Source: Chitinophaga niastensis | GTDB lineage: Bacteria > Bacteroidota > Bacteroidia > Chitinophagales > Chitinophagaceae | Assembly (NCBI RefSeq): GCF_003014755.1 | Contig: NZ_PYAW01000001.1 | Location: forward strand, 1,240,001-1,304,000 | DNA: 64,000 nucleotides | Direction of reading: 5' to 3' | In this document: positions 61,405 to 64,000 of the stretch, piece after piece | Layout of the letters: the number at the start of each line of letters is the position of its first letter | Position numbering within the stretch: the stretch's first letter is position 1 | Program-made: the position numbers and the translations under genes | The notes under the pieces: generated by a model | The model's input: the letters and a program-made list of their open reading frames with translations, nothing else | Told to the model about the DNA's origin: nothing | Database searches by the model: none

Positions 61405-63909
61405 TTATTCCTGGAAATATACTCTTTTTACACGTTGTGAAATTCCTGTTAATATTTCATAAGGAATGGTCTCAGCCCAGTCGGAAAGGTCCTGCACGGG
61501 CAAATCCTGCCCAAATACTATCACTTCATCCCCTTCCATGATATCAGGAATATTTGTAACATCCAGCATCAGCATATCCATGGCAACGGTACCTGCAACA
61601 GGTGCCAGCTTACCACGAATCAGCATTTTGCCCACACCCTGGCTTAATCTCCTTGGGTAGCCATCGGCATAACCGATACGCACGGTGGCCGTTACTGCTG
61701 GTCCTTTAGCTTCCCACTTTGCGCCGTAACCCACGGTATCACCGGCTTCCAGGTGCTTCAGCTGCGCTACTGTGGTTTTGAGTGTACTCACATTACGCAA
61801 TTGATCCTGAATACCATTACTACTATCGATACCATACATGCCTATGCCCAAACGCACCATATCCAGGTGTAATTCAGGATGGCGGCTGATAGCAGCACTG
61901 TTGGCAATATGACGGATTACGGTATAGCCCAGTGCCTTTTGCAGCTCATGGCTCATATCATAAAATAGTCTGCCTTGTTGCTGGGTCAGTGCATCCTTTG
62001 CAGGGTCTTCGCTGGCAGCGAGGTGACTAAAGATAGATTGTACTTTCATTAATGGACTGGCGGTCAGCATCTGCGCCAGTTCTGCAATTTCACTTTTCAC
62101 AAAACCCAGGCGATGCATGCCGGTATCCAGTTTAATATGGATCGGGAAATCTGTTTTACCCGCTGCGGTCACTTCTTCCAAAAACTGCAGTAATATCTGC
62201 ATGGAATATATTTCCGGCTCAAGGTTCCAGTGAAGAATGGCGTCAAAACTGGCCGGTTCAGGGTTCATCACCATAATAGGCATGGTGATACCAGCTCTTC
62301 TCAGCTCCACGCCTTCATCTGCATAAGCTACTGCCAGGTAATCTACACCATGGAACTGCAGCAGGTTCGCAATTTCAAAACTACCACTTCCATAAGAGAA
62401 AGCCTTTACCATGGCCATTACCTTGGTATCGGGTTTTAAGAGCGACTGATACAGCTTTACATTATGCGCAATAGCTGTGAGATTGATTTCGAGGATGGTT
62501 TGATGTGCTTTCTGCTCCAGCAGTTTGCCGATTCGTTCAAATTGAAATATGCGGGCACCCTTTACCAGTATGGTTTCATTCTGAAAATCATCTGCGTTGA
62601 ACTGCTGAATATATTCATCTGTGGTATTAAAGAATTGTGTTTTTAATCCTTCAATTTGTTGAAAACATTTCTTTTCCCTGCTGATATTTTTACCAATAGC
62701 CAATAGCCTGTTGATGCCTTTTTTCTGCAGGAGGTCCGCTACTTCTTCATATAAGGTAGCATCACTTTTACCACTCTGTAAGATATCACTGAGTATAACT
62801 GTGCGGGTGGCGTGCTGCTGTTGTTGTTGCAGAAAATCCAGTGCAATGGTTAAGGAGCCCAGATCCAGGCTGTAACTGTCGTTGATGACAGAACAATTAT
62901 TGATACCCTGCTTCAGTTCCAGTCGCATGGCAATGTTGCTCAGCTGATTCATGCGCTGTTGTATAACTGCCTGCTCCGTGCCCAGGTATAACATGAGCGC
63001 CCAGCAATGAATCGCATTTTCAATAGAGCCTTCATCCACAAACGGGATGTTGATATGCAGTGGTTCTTGTTTGTACAGGGCATCTATGCGGCTATGGTTA
63101 TCATTTTTATCAACACCGATGACGCGTAGATCAGCATCTGTTTTCCTGGACCATGAAAACAATTCCGGTCCGCCTTCCTGGTTTTCTTTTTTCCCTACCT
63201 GGCTGTGAAAGGCCAGCACACACTCATTCAGTGCCAGGTAATCTTTACAATAAATGAGGATATCACTCTTGGCAAATAATACGAGCTTCTCGTTGATCTT
63301 CTGCCTGATATTTAAAAAACCTTCACTATGAGCCTCACCGATATTGGTGAAAATGCCGATAGTAGGACGGATGATCTTTTCCAGGTTCACCATTTCACCT
63401 GGTTGTGAAATGCCGGCTTCAAAGATCGCCAGTTGGTGTTCCGGCTTCATTTGCCAAACAGATAAGGGTACACCTATCTGTGAGTTATAGCTTTTAGGAC
63501 TGCGTACAATGTTGTAATCCTTTTCCAGCAGCTGATACAGCCATTCTTTTACAATGGTTTTACCATTGCTGCCGGTTACCCCGATAACAGGTATGTGAAA
63601 CTGATGCCGGTGCGAAGCCACCAGCGCATGCAGGGCTTGCAACGTATCTTTTACCAGGATGAAATTGGCTTTTGGATATTTTTCGAGTGGTACAGGCTCA
63701 CTCACCACAAAATTGCTGACACCTTTGCGGTACAACTCTTCTATGTATTGATGCGCATTGCGCCGTGGGCTTACCAAAGATATGAACAACGATGTTTCCG
63801 GGAAGCTGAGCTTCCGGCTGTCCAATAAGAGATGGTCAATTTCAGTAAATCCGGTCTCTTGCAACAATTCCCCTTTCAAAGTCTTGTTGATACTTGCTGC
63901 GTTATACAC
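61405..63909 (-). CDS. Bifunctional MurF ligase / alanine racemase
   Basis: An 834-residue fusion used in peptidoglycan precursor synthesis. The N-terminal half (to about 455) is UDP-MurNAc-tripeptide:D-Ala-D-Ala ligase, with the ATP loop PVIGVTGSNGKTIVKEWLYQ, GIFTNIGEAHSEGFLNIRQK and INDSYSLDLGSLTIALDFLQ. The C-terminal half is a fold-type III alanine racemase, with the PLP-Lys region DTKVMAMVKAFSYGSGSFEI, RLGIGMYGIDSSNG and the catalytic Tyr in AGDTVGYGAKWEAKGPA. The typical 'VKANAYG' lysine motif reads VKAFSYG here. One protein thus makes D-Ala and attaches D-Ala-D-Ala, a fusion widespread in Bacteroidota. The start is at 63909 (MYNAASINK). Confidence 0.95.
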   Translation of the reverse strand: MYNAASINKTLKGELLQETGFTEIDHLLLDSRKLSFPETSLFISLVSPRRNAHQYIEELYRKGVSNFVVSEPVPLEKYPKANFILVKDTLQALHALVASHRHQFHIPVIGVTGSNGKTIVKEWLYQLLEKDYNIVRSPKSYNSQIGVPLSVWQMKPEHQLAIFEAGISQPGEMVNLEKIIRPTIGIFTNIGEAHSEGFLNIRQKINEKLVLFAKSDILIYCKDYLALNECVLAFHSQVGKKENQEGGPELFSWSRKTDADLRVIGVDKNDNHSRIDALYKQEPLHINIPFVDEGSIENAIHCWALMLYLGTEQAVIQQRMNQLSNIAMRLELKQGINNCSVINDSYSLDLGSLTIALDFLQQQQQHATRTVILSDILQSGKSDATLYEEVADLLQKKGINRLLAIGKNISREKKCFQQIEGLKTQFFNTTDEYIQQFNADDFQNETILVKGARIFQFERIGKLLEQKAHQTILEINLTAIAHNVKLYQSLLKPDTKVMAMVKAFSYGSGSFEIANLLQFHGVDYLAVAYADEGVELRRAGITMPIMVMNPEPASFDAILHWNLEPEIYSMQILLQFLEEVTAAGKTDFPIHIKLDTGMHRLGFVKSEIAELAQMLTASPLMKVQSIFSHLAASEDPAKDALTQQQGRLFYDMSHELQKALGYTVIRHIANSAAISRHPELHLDMVRLGIGMYGIDSSNGIQDQLRNVSTLKTTVAQLKHLEAGDTVGYGAKWEAKGPAVTATVRIGYADGYPRRLSQGVGKMLIRGKLAPVAGTVAMDMLMLDVTNIPDIMEGDEVIVFGQDLPVQDLSDWAETIPYEILTGISQRVKRVYFQE

Positions 63910-63966
63910 GTTTATCAGGTTTGAATAATCACTTAGCAGCTACAAAACATTGTTCTCAGCTGCTTT

Positions 63967-64000
63967 TTACTTCACTTCTGCTTCCGGTAATTCTTTTTTC
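63967..64000 (-). CDS. Last ten codons of a gene entering from the right edge
   Basis: On the minus strand the frame KKELPEAEVK ends in TAA (63969-63967), 57 nt before the murF-alr start. Charged C-termini of this kind are common, but ten codons cannot identify the protein. By gene order in other Bacteroidota a gliding-motility lipoprotein gene would be one candidate; this is a guess. Confidence 0.3.
   Translation of the reverse strand, partial: KKELPEAEVK

Overview
The window reads as a chromosomal segment of a Bacteroidota bacterium, most likely a Chitinophaga-like member of the Chitinophagaceae. Grounds are FecR/STN-TonB signalling, Bacteroidota-type TssD and VgrG, many outer-membrane barrels and lipoproteins, a MurF-Alr fusion, GlnRS beside GltX, and recurrent TAnnTTTG (-7) promoter boxes. 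The genus is inferred from gene style, not from a search.

Layout. 1-1650: 5' part of a type VI secretion VgrG. 2.0-12 kb: a surface-signalling locus with an anti-sigma FecR, an STN-domain TonB receptor and three surface lipoproteins on the plus strand, then an ECF sigma factor plus S41 protease on the minus strand at the far end. 12-18 kb: a tripartite RND efflux operon (MFP, RND, TolC). 18-20.5 kb: acpP-fabF-rnc. 20.6-23.4 kb: a WYL regulator with DJ-1/GyrI and GyrI-like proteins. 23.8-26.2 kb: cytochrome bd oxidase. 26.4-28 kb: quinone oxidoreductase with a divergent HxlR regulator. 28.2-33.6 kb: a three-gene JetABC/MksFEB SMC-like operon with no JetD nuclease. 33.7-43.3 kb: an accessory-looking stretch with a bestrophin, a peroxiredoxin-like protein without Cys, a methyltransferase with a long untranslated leader, a broken AraC gene, small regulators, an orphan TssD, a GNAT, a hydrolase/AraC pair, gene fragments and tRNA-Ser(GGA). 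43.3-64 kb: housekeeping and envelope genes (aquaporin, asparaginase, TatD, deacetylase, gltX, glnS, B12-binding protein, barrels, S41, enoyl-CoA hydratase, fumC, a second TonB receptor, lspA, murF-alr).

The most unusual feature is a set of long intergenic palindromes that fill gaps between stop codons. One class (23.6, 28.0, 47.1 and 57.3 kb, plus a solitary half at 49.6 kb) has arms built of roughly 9-bp TGATT units. Three members share a related 34-nt core with GAAGAT/ATCTTC ends, and two carry GC-rich terminal hairpins. The 28-kb member has perfect 111-bp arms that include the last codons of both flanking genes and lies where jetD would be expected. A second class (12.0, 16.7, 20.5, 37.3, 47.9 and 55.7 kb) has arms of degenerate heptamers (TTAGCTT, AATTACG, or CAAAG-type repeats).

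A second thread is a near-palindromic operator, 20 of 24 bases identical, shared by two distant promoters. One drives a 205-residue peroxiredoxin-like protein with no Cys and only the initiator Met. The other drives a TonB receptor with no Cys and few Met. This suggests, but does not prove, a sulfur-limitation regulon.
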